From Candidatus Omnitrophota bacterium (GTDB lineage: Bacteria > Omnitrophota > Gorgyraeia > 1-14-0-20-64-10): a stretch of 37,875 nucleotides of DNA. The notes beneath the pieces were generated by a model. That model did no database searches, had not been told where the DNA came from, and saw only the letters and a program-made list of their open reading frames with translations. The position numbers and the translations under genes were made by a program. This document shows, piece by piece, positions 18,348-28,300 of this stretch. Each line of letters begins with the position of its first letter. The first letter of the stretch is position 1. The stretch lies in assembly GCA_023818695.1 (NCBI GenBank), contig JAMWCF010000001.1, positions 659,306 to 697,180 of the forward strand. Reading direction: 5' to 3'.

Positions 18348-18408
18348 GTCATTCCTCCTGTTTTCCCAGATGATGGCGAATGCTTTTGCGCCATTGTATC
18401 ATACTCGA

Positions 18409-20478
18409 ATGGAGACCCACGCCGGCCTGGCACATCCTTTCGAATACGATCCTTTCCAGAAAGAGGCGATCGCCTGCATCAGGAAGGGGATCTCTGTTTT
18501 CGTCTCGGCCCCCACCGGCGCCGGCAAGACCGTGATCGCGGAGGTGGCGGTCGAACAGGCGATGCACTTAAGCGGCGGCCGGTCCAGCGGGGCGGCCATC
18601 TACACCGCCCCCATCAAAGCGGTCAGCAACCAGAAATTCCGGGACTTCCACGCCTGCTACGGGGAGAAGGTCGGCATCCTGACCGGCGACGTGACGATCA
18701 ATCCCGGCGCCCCCCTGCTGATCATGACGACGGAGATCTACCGAAACTCCCTGCTGGAAGAGAAGGGGCGGTTCTCCTCCTGCCGGTGGATCATCTTCGA
18801 CGAGGTCCATTTTCTCGACGACCCGGAAAGAGGCACCGTCTGGGAGGAGGCCCTGCTGTTGACACCACGGCAGACGGAGATCCTGGCATTGAGCGCCACC
18901 ATCCCAAACGCCGCCCAGCTGGCCGCCTGGATCGAAAAAATCCACGGCCGGCCGGTGAAGGTCATCCAGGAAAACCACCGGCCGGTTCCGCTGCGGTTCT
19001 CCTTCCAATGCCAGAACCAGCTTTTCTCCAACATGGAGATCCTCAAAAAAAATGGTTACGCCGGCTTCGACCGGAAATCCGAGAAATTCAACAGGCCGTT
19101 CAGGATGATGCGGCGCCACAGGAGAGGAGGCAGAGCCTTTTTCAAAGGGTCGCCGGGTTTCAGCGGGCCGCCGGCCCCCTACGGCAAGCCGAATAGGGCG
19201 CCCGACCTGCTGAAGGCGATCCGAAACGCCGGCCATCTCCCCTGCCTTTACTTCACATTCAGCCGGAAGCGGACCGAAGAGCTGGCCTGGGAATTCGCAG
19301 GGCTGGGGCTGGCCGAGCCGGAGACGAAGAGCCGTCTTCTGGAGGAGTTCGACCGACTCTGCCGGAAATACGAGATTTCCGGGGAACGGTCCAGCTGGTC
19401 GATGCGGGAGCTGATCGCCCAGGGGATCGCCTTCCACCACGCGGGGTTGCTGCCGACCCTGAAGGAGGTCATCGAACAGCTCTTCAGCAAGCGGCTGATC
19501 CAGGTGATCGTCACCACGGAGACCTTCGCGCTGGGGATCAACATGCCGGCCCGCTGCGTCGTCCTGGACACCCTGGTTAAGAGGATGCCCCGCTTCAGCT
19601 CCGACGTCTTCGTTCGGTCGGTGCTGAAGGTGCGGGAACTCTCCCAGATGGCGGGACGGGCCGGCCGGCGCGGCATGGATGAGATGGGTTTCGTCTACCT
19701 GCGGATCAATCCGTGGGAGGTCCCCTTCCCGGAGCTGACCCGACTCCTGCACGGCAAGCCGGAGGAGGTCTCCAGCCGGTTCAACCTCACCTACGCGACG
19801 GTCCTGAACCTGTACAAAAGCTACCTCCAAAACCTCTTCGAGTTCTACGAGAAAACCCTCCACGCCTTCCAGTCGAGCCCGCTCGAGCAGAAAGAGGCGA
19901 GGGATCTGATCCGCCGCAAGCTCACCCTCCTGCAGGAGATGGGCTACGTGGCGCAGGGGGGAAAGCTGACTTCCAAAGGAGTGTTCGCCATTTCTCTCTA
20001 CGGCTATGAGCTGTTTCTCTCCGAGATGTTCGAGGCCGGCGTGCTGGACGAGCTGGATATGACCGACCTGGGGATCCTGCTTTTCGCCGCCGTGTACGAG
20101 CCGCCGCGCAAAGCCCTGCCGGTCCAGCCGCCCCACCGGCTCAAAGGGCTGGTGCTGAAAGCGCACGAGGTCATGACCGACATCCACCAGGCGGAACGGC
20201 GCCTGCGGATCAAACCGTTCACCAAACCGCCGGCCTTTCACCTTTCCGTGACGGTGGAAAAATGGATCAGCGGGGCCTCCTTCGAGAAGGTGGTGCAGGC
20301 CTCGGACGAGGATGAGGGGGGGCTGATTCGCTTCATGAGGATGACGGTCCAGCTTTGCCGGGCGCTGGCGACGGCGCCCGCGGCGTCGGCTGCCCTGAAG
20401 GAAAAAACCTCTAAATTGATCCACCGGATCAACCGGGACCAGGTGGACGCCGAAGCGGAACTGCGCCGCTGTCTGTAA
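18409..20478 (+). CDS. Ski2/Mtr4-like DEAD/DEAH-box helicase
   Basis: SAPTGAGKTVIAEVA (I), IIFDEVHFLDD (II), LSATIPN (III), LFSKRLIQVIVTTETFALGINMPAR, QMAGRAGRRGMDEMG (VI); preferred start METHAGLAHPFEYDPFQKEA. The ORF-track start at 18127 overlaps the divergent gene. Confidence 0.92.
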   Translation: METHAGLAHPFEYDPFQKEAIACIRKGISVFVSAPTGAGKTVIAEVAVEQAMHLSGGRSSGAAIYTAPIKAVSNQKFRDFHACYGEKVGILTGDVTINPGAPLLIMTTEIYRNSLLEEKGRFSSCRWIIFDEVHFLDDPERGTVWEEALLLTPRQTEILALSATIPNAAQLAAWIEKIHGRPVKVIQENHRPVPLRFSFQCQNQLFSNMEILKKNGYAGFDRKSEKFNRPFRMMRRHRRGGRAFFKGSPGFSGPPAPYGKPNRAPDLLKAIRNAGHLPCLYFTFSRKRTEELAWEFAGLGLAEPETKSRLLEEFDRLCRKYEISGERSSWSMRELIAQGIAFHHAGLLPTLKEVIEQLFSKRLIQVIVTTETFALGINMPARCVVLDTLVKRMPRFSSDVFVRSVLKVRELSQMAGRAGRRGMDEMGFVYLRINPWEVPFPELTRLLHGKPEEVSSRFNLTYATVLNLYKSYLQNLFEFYEKTLHAFQSSPLEQKEARDLIRRKLTLLQEMGYVAQGGKLTSKGVFAISLYGYELFLSEMFEAGVLDELDMTDLGILLFAAVYEPPRKALPVQPPHRLKGLVLKAHEVMTDIHQAERRLRIKPFTKPPAFHLSVTVEKWISGASFEKVVQASDEDEGGLIRFMRMTVQLCRALATAPAASAALKEKTSKLIHRINRDQVDAEAELRRCL

Positions 20479-20489
20479 CCCCGGGCCTC

Positions 20490-20789
20490 TTACCGGATGC
20501 CCAGTTTCTGCTTCGCCGCTTCCGACATCCGGCTGGGGTCCCACCTCGGTTCCCACACCACCGTGACGGTCGCGTCTGTGACCCCCGGAACCTGCAGGGT
20601 CCGCTGCTTGACCTGCATGGCGATGTTGTACGCCATGCCGCAGCCTGGCGTGGTCAACGTCATCGTGACGGTCACCTTCTCCGGCGTCACGTCGATGCCG
20701 TAGATCAGCCCAAGGTCCACCACGTTCACCGGAATCTCCGGGTCGAAAACCTCCTTCAGCGCTTCCAGCACCTGCTCTTTCGTTACCAT
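20490..20789 (-). CDS. MIP18/DUF59 family metal-sulfur cluster assembly factor
   Basis: MVTKEQVLEALKEVFDPEIPVNVVDLGLIYGIDV...MTLTTPGCGM...VVWEPRWDPSRMSEAAKQKLG; start at 20789. Confidence 0.9.
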   Translation of the reverse strand: MVTKEQVLEALKEVFDPEIPVNVVDLGLIYGIDVTPEKVTVTMTLTTPGCGMAYNIAMQVKQRTLQVPGVTDATVTVVWEPRWDPSRMSEAAKQKLGIR

Positions 20790-20800
20790 CTGTCCGCTCC

Positions 20801-22021
20801 TTATTGATCGAAGAAGATCTGCTTCGAATAAATCAGGTTCATCAGCTTCTCGCCGCTGGGTCTGATTTTCCTTTCCATCGTGTTGTAATCCACCTCCACC
20901 AGCCCGAAGCGGGGCCTGAACCCGTGCGCCCATTCAAAATTGTCCATCAAAGACCAGTACAGATAGCCGGCCACGTTCGCGCCGCCGACCATCGCCTTGG
21001 CCATCTCCCCTACATGCGTCCGGATGAAATCCCACCGGACCTCGTCGTCATCGGCGCAGACGCCGTTCTCCGCGATCAGGACCGGCAGCCCGTACTGCTT
21101 GAGATCTGCCAGCACCCGGCGAAGCCCCTCCGGATAGATCTCCCAATCCATCCCGCTCCTGGGTCGTTGGCCGTCGTGATGCCACGGCGGGCAGACGCGC
21201 CCGGGGAATCGGATGAAATCCCGCGTGTAATAGTTCAACCCGATGAAATCCATCGTCCCCCTGCAAGCGTTGAGCACCCATTCGTTGGCGAGCCGGTGGC
21301 GGATCTTCGCGGCCCACCGGTCCGCCTTCGAACGCCAGCGGCACGGGTCGTAACAGCGGATGTGATGGGCGATCCCGACATAGGGGTTGAAAAGCCAGTC
21401 GGAGGATTTCGCATGCGCGTGGATCGCCGTGTAGGCGAGCCGGTGCGCCTGGACGAGGTTCTTCAAGGCCCGGATCGCCATGGGAATCGACCTTTTCCCC
21501 GGTGGCCACGTCCCGCACAGGTAACCGTAATAGACCAGGACCGTCGGCTCATTGATCGTGATCCACCAGGGGATCCGGTACTGGAACCGCTCCACCACCC
21601 GTTTGGCGTATCGGGCGAAATGCTCGGGGCTTCTGGAAGAGGCCCATCCCCCCTCTGCCGCGAACCACATCGGGTTGGTGAAATGGTGCAGGGTGACGAC
21701 CGGCACGATCTTCCGCGCCCGGCAGGCCTGGATGACTTTCTCGTAGTGGGTCAGCTCCTCCTCGGAAAAATGGCCCGGCGAGCGCTCGACGCGGGACCAC
21801 TCGATGGAGAAACGGTAGGCGTTGTGCCCGAGCCGCTTGGCGATATCCAGGTCCGTCTCGTACTGGTTGTAATGGTCGCAGGCCATGCCCGAGGGCTCCG
21901 GCACCAGCGGCACATGTTCCCACGCCCACCAGTCGTTCAGGCGGTTGTCTCCCTCCACCTGGTGGGCGGAGGTGCCGGCCCCCCACAGAAAATCGTTCGG
22001 AACCCTCAAATGTCCCTGCAT
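20801..22021 (-). CDS. Glycoside hydrolase family 1 (beta-glucosidase-like)
   Basis: FLWGAGTSAHQVEGDN, WITINEPTVL (acid/base), VLIAENGVCADDD (nucleophile), GYLYWSLMDNFEWAHGFRPRFGLVEVDY. Confidence 0.95.
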   Translation of the reverse strand: MQGHLRVPNDFLWGAGTSAHQVEGDNRLNDWWAWEHVPLVPEPSGMACDHYNQYETDLDIAKRLGHNAYRFSIEWSRVERSPGHFSEEELTHYEKVIQACRARKIVPVVTLHHFTNPMWFAAEGGWASSRSPEHFARYAKRVVERFQYRIPWWITINEPTVLVYYGYLCGTWPPGKRSIPMAIRALKNLVQAHRLAYTAIHAHAKSSDWLFNPYVGIAHHIRCYDPCRWRSKADRWAAKIRHRLANEWVLNACRGTMDFIGLNYYTRDFIRFPGRVCPPWHHDGQRPRSGMDWEIYPEGLRRVLADLKQYGLPVLIAENGVCADDDEVRWDFIRTHVGEMAKAMVGGANVAGYLYWSLMDNFEWAHGFRPRFGLVEVDYNTMERKIRPSGEKLMNLIYSKQIFFDQ

Positions 22022-22076
22022 GTTGATCTACGTTATCTCAACTGAAGCCGTAAGGAAAGGGGTTTAAGGAAAGAAG

Positions 22077-22124
22077 AAACGGGCGATGGAGAGACCCCGG
22101 GGAGAGGTTCCACCGCCCGTTTTT
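22077..22124 (-). terminator. Rho-independent terminator-like hairpin, possibly bidirectional
   Basis: AAACGGGCGATGGA (22077-22090) pairs with TCCACCGCCCGTTT (22109-22122), 13/14 complementary, GC-rich loop; T run after it on the plus strand and TTTCTTCTTTCC on the minus strand. Confidence 0.75.
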
Positions 22125-22140
22125 ACAAACAGTCCCCCTC

Positions 22141-22392
22141 TCAGAAACCGGGGACAGAAGTGCAACCCGCCGCTGGCGGAGTCCGCTTGACTTTGGCAAG
22201 GGCTTCCTCCGCTTGTCTGCGGGCTTTCGATTCGGCGTCAGCCAACGTCTGGCCTTCGCACTTGACGATCCATGCTCCCGGCTCTTCATTGTGGACCGAC
22301 ACGTAATAGGTCGATCCGAGCCGATACGAAACAATCTTCACCGGCCAGCCGGCCAGCTGCTCTTTGCGCTCGTGGTACTCCTGCGCCTGCAT
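22141..22392 (-). CDS. Small hypothetical protein (83 aa)
   Basis: ORF between rhodanese gene and terminator, same strand, 3-nt gap to the upstream gene; MQAQEYHERKEQLAGWPVKIVSYRLGSTYYVSVHNEEPGAWIVKCEGQTLADAES... Confidence 0.65.
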   Translation of the reverse strand: MQAQEYHERKEQLAGWPVKIVSYRLGSTYYVSVHNEEPGAWIVKCEGQTLADAESKARRQAEEALAKVKRTPPAAGCTSVPGF

Positions 22393-22395
22393 TCC

Positions 22396-23244
22396 TTAAG
22401 GCCTTTCAATCGGCGCGGCCACGAGGTTTCCCCACTCGGTCCAGCTGCCGTCGTAATTCTTGACATCCTTGTATCCCAAGAGGTACTTCAGCACGAACCA
22501 GGTGTGCGAAGACCTCTCGCCGATGCGGCAATAGGCGATGACCGGTTTTTGTCCCGTGATCCCGGCGCCGCCGTAGATGGTTTTCAGTTCCTCCGGCGAC
22601 TTGAAGGTGCCGTCCTCATTGCAGGCCTTGGCCCACGGCACCGACTTGGCGCCCGGAATGTGCCCTCCTCTCTGGCAGGTTTCCGGCAAGCCGGGAGGAG
22701 CCAATATCTCCCCGGTGAACTCCTGCGGGCTGCGGACATCCACCAGGTCGGCTGTCTTCCTGGAGGAGGCCGCCTGCACGTCCGGCAGGAAGGCCCGGAT
22801 CGAGTAATCCGGCGTCTTGGCCTTGTAAGAGGTCTTCTGGATCTTCGGCGCTTCCTGCGTCAGTTCGCGCGACTCGGCCAGCCATTTCTTTCGGCCGCCG
22901 TCCATCAGGCGCACGTCGGCGTGCCCGTAGATCTTCATCTGCCAAAAGGCCCACGCGGCGAACCAGTTGTTGTTGTCTCCGTAAAGGATGACGGTCGTCT
23001 GGGGGGTGATGCCCGATTCCCCCATGAGCTGTTCGAACTTCTGCTGGGAGATGATGTCGCGCCGCAGGGTGTCGCACAGCTGGCGGCTCCAATCCCAGCC
23101 GACAGCAGCGGGGATATGCCCTTCGGAATAGGCCTTGGTGTCGACGTCCACTTCCACAATGCGGATTTTCGGATCGTTAAGGTGTTCGGCCACCCAGGAG
23201 GTGGAAACAACGACGCCTGAAGCGGTTTGCAGTCCTGTAGACAT
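22396..23244 (-). CDS. Thiosulfate sulfurtransferase (tandem rhodanese)
   Basis: Two rhodanese domains; active-site loop YCRIGERSSHTW; GRKKWLAESRELTQE, GHIPGAKSVPWAKA. Confidence 0.93.
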   Translation of the reverse strand: MSTGLQTASGVVVSTSWVAEHLNDPKIRIVEVDVDTKAYSEGHIPAAVGWDWSRQLCDTLRRDIISQQKFEQLMGESGITPQTTVILYGDNNNWFAAWAFWQMKIYGHADVRLMDGGRKKWLAESRELTQEAPKIQKTSYKAKTPDYSIRAFLPDVQAASSRKTADLVDVRSPQEFTGEILAPPGLPETCQRGGHIPGAKSVPWAKACNEDGTFKSPEELKTIYGGAGITGQKPVIAYCRIGERSSHTWFVLKYLLGYKDVKNYDGSWTEWGNLVAAPIERP

Positions 23245-23326
23245 GGGACGACTCCTTCCCTTGAGGAAACCTCATTATGCCAAACAGGGGAAGGTTCGTC
23301 AAGACGAGAGGTCCTTCAACTCCCTT

Positions 23327-23490
23327 AGAGCTGGCTTCAAAACCTCGCGTGAGCTACGTTGCGTGCGCCAGGCGGCCAAATCCAAGGAGCGACGCCGGAG
23401 ATAGCCGCCTGCCGCCGCAACCCGAGAGGCTGGGCGGAACTGCGTCGCCCTGCGGCGTTGCTCGTCGTCGGCGTAGCGCTCCTATGTCAG
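23327..23490. repeat. Candidate structured intergenic repeat element (REP/MITE-like)
   Basis: Noncoding GC-rich segment with imperfect inverted arms AGGAGCGACGCCG (23385-23397) and CGGCGTAGCGCTCCT (23469-23483) and further internal GC-rich partial complementarity; no convincing ORF. Confidence 0.45.
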
Positions 23491-23554
23491 GACATCCCGC
23501 CATCTCCCTGTGCATGAATCCCTTCAAATCCTGTCCGGCATCAGAAACAGCTCT

Positions 23555-24165
23555 TCATCGGCGGTCTTTCAACCGGAAACAGATCAAACCGTCCTTCGTC
23601 CGAAAAATCATCTGCCGGAAAAAGAAGTGGCCCGCCTCCGTCCAGGTCACACGTCCTGGATAAAGCCAGTGCCTCAACAGAAACAGCATGTGGAAAGCCA
23701 TGTAAGCGGCCAGCAAAAAAGCGGCTCCTTTTTGTCTGCCACTCAAAGCGGGCGCGGGAAACGCCTCGGGCTCGAGCTTGCCACCCCGCCGAAGAAATAT
23801 GGCAACCCCACCTGGAACCGCAGCAGCCAAAGGGCCCATCTGGGGACCGTTTGCGACCTTAAGCCGGGACGCAGGAGGACGTCCAAAGAAAAACCCTATG
23901 CGCCGGCACAGAAATCATCGGAAAGCTGACGAGCGTCAGCAGATAGAAGTAGTTCAGATAATACCCCTGCTCGATTAAAAAGATGTGAGCGAATCCGATG
24001 AAAAACATGAAGACGCTGACCCTGTAAAGAAAGCCGGCTGCGATGAAGTGGGTATAGATCCACCCTTTCCTGAAATAGCGGACAACCTCCACCAGGATCA
24101 GCACGCCGAAGACGATCCGGAAGAACACGATGGAGGCGACGTCGACCGGGGAAAAGAGGGCTGTA
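23555..24165 (-). pseudogene. Decayed tandem copy of the HTTM/VKGC-like gene
   Basis: Fragments ALFSPVDVASIVFFRIVFGVLILVEVVRYFRKGWIYTHF...YRVSVFMFFIGFAHIFLIEQGYYLNYFYLLTLVSFPMISVPAHRVF and, in another frame, SGRQKGAAFLLAAYMAFHMLFLLRHWLYPGRVTWTEAGH..., matching the intact neighbour with internal deletions, frameshift and early stop. Confidence 0.88.
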
Positions 24166-24177
24166 AGGGCTTTTGCT

Positions 24178-25695
24178 TCATCTCCATCCTCCGCGCCACA
24201 CCCCCGGCCCGCTGCGGCCCTGTCTCCACCTCGTGTCCTTCCAGGGTTTCTGCTGCAGATGCTCCAGCTCCGGCGGAACATCCCTCCTGCCTCTGGATTC
24301 CAAAATCTTCTTCAGATCGGCAGGCGATTGTTTGAAAGGCAGGATATACGCCGCGTGTCCGCCTGCGAAGCGGTTCACGGCGGCTAGGTCAACGGCCGGA
24401 TCGATGAACCGCTCGTACGGCCTGCCGTTCAAGGAAACCCAGCAGTCGGCATAGACGGCTACATCCCTCCCCGCCGCCTTCATCTTCCTGGCCAGGTAAT
24501 GGGCGAACTGAATAATCATATCGGGGGTCTGCGCCAGTTCGTGGTACTGCGGCTTGGATAAACCCTTTTCAGGCATTATGAAGATCTCTTCGCCTGTTTG
24601 CCGGTCTTTCATGCGGAAAGCGACCAACCCGTTCTTGACCCGTAGCAGCATCCGCCAGGAAAACATGTGTCCTTCCTCCGTCCAAGAGACATATCCCGGA
24701 TAGAACCAGTGGCGAAGGGGAAACAGCACGTGGAAAGTCATATAGGAAGCCAGCAAGAAGACAGCCGTTTTCTGCCTGCCTGTCAAGCCGGAGGCGAAGA
24801 CAGCCCGCTGGGGCCGCACCGTCAGTTCGGTGACACGTGGCGGACCTAAAAGTCGCCGGGGCCAATCCGGTTCGAAAAAGATGGTGGTCAGGGCCATCAT
24901 CATCCACGGGAAGATCCCGATATGAAAAAGATGGATGTTCGTCAGGTGGAAGCCAATCGCCGCCGAGTAGGCCCATCCCCTCGTGCACCTCCACAACAGC
25001 AGAGGGACGACCAACAGGTCGAAAAGGAGCCCGCCGTAAGCGAAGAAGAAGGACGCCCAGGGCTGTGCGAAATGCCGGGTGACGGCGTACGGCAGTTTCG
25101 ACGAGTTGATCCTGGAGGCCAGCATGGATCCCATGGCGGTCCCGTTGAGCCAGTCGGCATCGAGCTTGGCGATTCCTCCGAAAAAATAAGGGATCCCCAC
25201 CTGGAACCGCAGCAGCCAAAGGGCCCATCCGGGGACCGTCTGCGACCTCAAGCCGGGGCGCAGGAGGGCGTCCAAAGAAAAAGCCCTGTGCGCCGGGATA
25301 AAAATCATCAGGAAGCTGATGAGCATGATCAGGTAGAAATGGTTCAAATAATAGGACTGCTCAAGGAGGAATATGTAGGAGAACCCGATGAAAAAGAGGG
25401 CAGTGCTGACGCGGTAGTACAGACCGACAGCAATGAAGAGGGCCAGCACCCCCAACACCGCCATGTGGACGTACAAGCCGTTGCCCGGCCACGGCTTGAC
25501 CCAGTCGAAACCGGGATAAGTGAAGTGAAAATCGGGATTCAGAAAATGGCTGTCGATCCACCCTTTCCTGAAATAGCGGACAACCTCCACCAGCATCAGG
25601 ACGCCGAAGGCGATCCGGAAGAACACGATGGAGGCGACGTCGACCGGTGAGAAAAGCTCCGTCCCTATCCGTTCAAACAGGGGACGGCGCGTCAT
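24178..25695 (-). CDS. HTTM-domain membrane protein (vitamin K-dependent gamma-carboxylase-like)
   Basis: LFSPVDVASIVFFRIAFGVLMLVEVVRYFRKGWI...YPGFDWVKPWPGNGLYVHM...FQVGIPYFFGGIAKLDADWLNGTAM...RHWFYPGYVSWTEEGHMFSWRMLLRVK. Confidence 0.85.
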   Translation of the reverse strand: MTRRPLFERIGTELFSPVDVASIVFFRIAFGVLMLVEVVRYFRKGWIDSHFLNPDFHFTYPGFDWVKPWPGNGLYVHMAVLGVLALFIAVGLYYRVSTALFFIGFSYIFLLEQSYYLNHFYLIMLISFLMIFIPAHRAFSLDALLRPGLRSQTVPGWALWLLRFQVGIPYFFGGIAKLDADWLNGTAMGSMLASRINSSKLPYAVTRHFAQPWASFFFAYGGLLFDLLVVPLLLWRCTRGWAYSAAIGFHLTNIHLFHIGIFPWMMMALTTIFFEPDWPRRLLGPPRVTELTVRPQRAVFASGLTGRQKTAVFLLASYMTFHVLFPLRHWFYPGYVSWTEEGHMFSWRMLLRVKNGLVAFRMKDRQTGEEIFIMPEKGLSKPQYHELAQTPDMIIQFAHYLARKMKAAGRDVAVYADCWVSLNGRPYERFIDPAVDLAAVNRFAGGHAAYILPFKQSPADLKKILESRGRRDVPPELEHLQQKPWKDTRWRQGRSGPGVWRGGWR

Positions 25696-26399
25696 CGGAT
25701 CGAGAGCCGTATCCGGAACAGATCCGCCAGCATCTCGAGCGGTCCAAAAAGAAAATGAACTTTGCTGGTCGGCGAGTTGCGCCAGAGGACAGGCACTTCC
25801 TTTATCTTGTATCCCATCCGCTGGGCGTAATACAGGATTTCCGCGTCGAAACAGAAGCCGTCTATTTTTTGGCGGGAAAAAAGTTCTTTAGCTGCCTGCC
25901 GTTTGAAGCACTTGAAACCGCATTGGGAATCGATGATCCCTTTGAAGGTCAGAAGTCTGGCGATCTTGTTGAAGAGCTTGCCCATCGTCTGGCGGACAAT
26001 GTTCTGCCGGATCTCCACTTTCGAATCCGACAGGGATCTGGAACCGATCGCGATGTCATACCCCTCTTCCAGCGGCTTAATCAGTTTCTCCATCTCTTCG
26101 ATCGGCGTGGACAGATCGGCGTCGGTAAAGAGAAGGGTGTCTCCCTGCGCCTCCAACATTCCCCGTTTGACGCTGAATCCCTTTCCCCGGTTCCTCTCAT
26201 TCCGAACCAAGCGCCCCTTCCCAGGAAAACCTCTCAACATCCCTTCAACCAGGGAGGCCGTATTGTCTGTGCTGCCGTCGTCTACGACGATTATTTCGGC
26301 GTCCATATTCTTGCGGAGCAGGAACTCGCGGATTTTCTGGAGGGTGTGCCCGATCCGGACTTCTTCGTTGTAAGCGGGGATGACGATGGAGAGCTTCAC
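25692..26399 (-). CDS. Glycosyltransferase family 2 (dolichyl-phosphate glucosyltransferase/ DPM1-like)
   Basis: MKLSIVIPAYNEEVRIGHTLQKI, EIIVVDDGSTDNTA, LLFTDADLSTPIEEMEKL, DSQCGFKCFKRQAA. Confidence 0.93.
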   Translation of the reverse strand: MKLSIVIPAYNEEVRIGHTLQKIREFLLRKNMDAEIIVVDDGSTDNTASLVEGMLRGFPGKGRLVRNERNRGKGFSVKRGMLEAQGDTLLFTDADLSTPIEEMEKLIKPLEEGYDIAIGSRSLSDSKVEIRQNIVRQTMGKLFNKIARLLTFKGIIDSQCGFKCFKRQAAKELFSRQKIDGFCFDAEILYYAQRMGYKIKEVPVLWRNSPTSKVHFLFGPLEMLADLFRIRLSIR

Positions 26400-26410
26400 A
26401 AACCCTTACG

Positions 26411-28300
26411 TCACCGGACGATGCCGGACTCCAGCCAAGTGTAGTTGCCCTTCATGAGGTCCTGCGCGACCCTGTATCCCTGGCGATCCTCCGGGATGTC
26501 GAGACTTGCGAAGTTGGCGTCGATCCGGCGCCGGGCGTAGCGGCAGAAGAGGTCGGCCAGTTCCACCGCATTGGTGGAACTATCCTGCGAGCGCATCATC
26601 GCCGCGCGGGAGATCGAAGCGGCCATGACGAACAGGTCCATCCCGATGTCCACGAGCCGGGCCAGCATCGCCTGCCGCTTGTCCAGCTTCTGCTGGTAGC
26701 GCATCATCTTGTGGAAGAGGACCCGGGCCAGCCGCCTGCTGCCGCCCAGCACGAAACCCCAATGGCCCCGCAGCTGCGGCGGCAGGCCGGCCGGCCTGTT
26801 GCCGAGAACCGGCAGCCACAGTTTTGGATACCAGATGGCGTAGAAACCGGCGGCGGTGACCGCCGCCTTCACCCGCTGGCCTACAGAACGGTTGGGCAGG
26901 ATCATGTCGAAGGCCAGCTGGATGTGCGGGTCCAGCGCCTCCCGGGCGAGGAACAGGTGCATGATCTCGCTGGTCCCCTCGATGATCCGGTTGATGCGGG
27001 CGTCCCGCAGGATCCGCTCCGCCGGGATCGGCTCCTCCCCGCGACCCTTGAGCGAATCGGCCGACTCGAAACCGCGGCCACCCCGGATCTGGACCGTCTG
27101 GTCGGCGATCGTCCAGGAGACCTCGGAGCCGAACAGCTTGGCGAACGCCGCCTCCAGCCGGATGTCGGTCTGCCCCTTGTCGGCCCAGGCGGAGGTTAGC
27201 CAGACGACCGCCTCCATGGCGAAGGTATGGGCCGTCATCCATCCCATCATGGTGGCCACCGCCTCATGCCCGCCGATCGGCCCGCCCCACTGTTTGCGCT
27301 CCTGCGCCCATCTCCGGACAATCTGCAGACACCGCTTGGCCCCTCCCAGACAGCCGGCCGGCAGGGTCAGCCGCCCGGTGTTCAGGGTCATCAACGCCAC
27401 CTTCAACCCTTTGCCCAGGTCCCAGATGATGTTCTCCTTCGGCACCCGGACATCCTTGAACTCCAAAAGCCCGTTCTGGATCCCTCGGATTCCCATGAAC
27501 TGGCACCGGTGGACAAGCCGAATTCCCGGCATCCCCTTCTCAACGATGAAAGCGGTGATCTGCTTGCGCGGCTTGCCCCGCACCATCACGTCCGGTGTGC
27601 GGGCCATCACCACCATCACGTCGGCGACCGGCCCGTTGGTGCACCAGAGTTTCCGCCCGTTGATCAGGTAGGCGCTTCCCCCGTCCACCGGTGTGGCGGT
27701 GGTGGACATGTTGGCCGGGTCGGACCCCACGTCCGGCTCGGTCAGTGCAAAGGCGGAGATCGCCCCCTTGGCGAAAAGCGGCAGGTATTTCCTCTTCTGC
27801 TGGTCGGTCCCGAACATCTTCAGCGGCTGGGGCACGCCGATCGATTGGTGGGCGGAGAGCCAGACGGCGGTGGAACTGCAGTACGAGCCGACCAGCGCAA
27901 TGGCTCGGTTGTAGTTCACCTGGGAGAACCCGAGCCCTCCGTATTCCTTCGGGATCTTCATCCCGAAACAACCGAGCTTCGCCAGCCCCTCGATCACCTC
28001 ATCCGGCAGGTCGCCGGTCCGGTCGATCGCATCCGGGTCCACCTTCTGCTTCAGGAACGCCTCCAGCTTCTCGCAGAAAGCGTCCCCGACCCGCTTGTCC
28101 TCCTCGGACTGGACCGCGTACGGGAAGATCAACCGCGTCAGCACCCTGCCCAAAAAAAGCTGGCCCGCGAAGGTGGGCCGTTCCCACACCGCCTCGCGGG
28201 CCTCTTCAATCGCTTGGAGGGCCTCGGGTCCTCCGGGGATCATCCGGTCGTTCTGTTTGTCGTGGAGCTCCTTCGCCTCGGCTGCCGGTTTAGCCATCAA
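26411..28300 (-). CDS. Acyl-CoA dehydrogenase family protein with C-terminal extension
   Basis: [108 protein letters not shown]. Confidence 0.93.
   Translation of the reverse strand: MMAKPAAEAKELHDKQNDRMIPGGPEALQAIEEAREAVWERPTFAGQLFLGRVLTRLIFPYAVQSEEDKRVGDAFCEKLEAFLKQKVDPDAIDRTGDLPDEVIEGLAKLGCFGMKIPKEYGGLGFSQVNYNRAIALVGSYCSSTAVWLSAHQSIGVPQPLKMFGTDQQKRKYLPLFAKGAISAFALTEPDVGSDPANMSTTATPVDGGSAYLINGRKLWCTNGPVADVMVVMARTPDVMVRGKPRKQITAFIVEKGMPGIRLVHRCQFMGIRGIQNGLLEFKDVRVPKENIIWDLGKGLKVALMTLNTGRLTLPAGCLGGAKRCLQIVRRWAQERKQWGGPIGGHEAVATMMGWMTAHTFAMEAVVWLTSAWADKGQTDIRLEAAFAKLFGSEVSWTIADQTVQIRGGRGFESADSLKGRGEEPIPAERILRDARINRIIEGTSEIMHLFLAREALDPHIQLAFDMILPNRSVGQRVKAAVTAAGFYAIWYPKLWLPVLGNRPAGLPPQLRGHWGFVLGGSRRLARVLFHKMMRYQQKLDKRQAMLARLVDIGMDLFVMAASISRAAMMRSQDSSTNAVELADLFCRYARRRIDANFASLDIPEDRQGYRVAQDLMKGNYTWLESGIVR

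Noticed and set aside
18127-18408. N-terminal extension of the helicase ORF in the track
   Set aside because: Overlaps the divergent TIGR04073-like gene and lacks helicase-like sequence; METHAGLAHPFEYD at 18409 is a better start.
18568-20556. 662-aa open frame antisense to the helicase gene
   Set aside because: Low-complexity, compositionally biased product fully antisense to a well-supported helicase; typical GC-rich shadow ORF.
22141-22392. HicB-like antitoxin
   Set aside because: Superficial resemblance only (YYVSVHNEEPGAWIVKCEG); no HicA partner adjacent.
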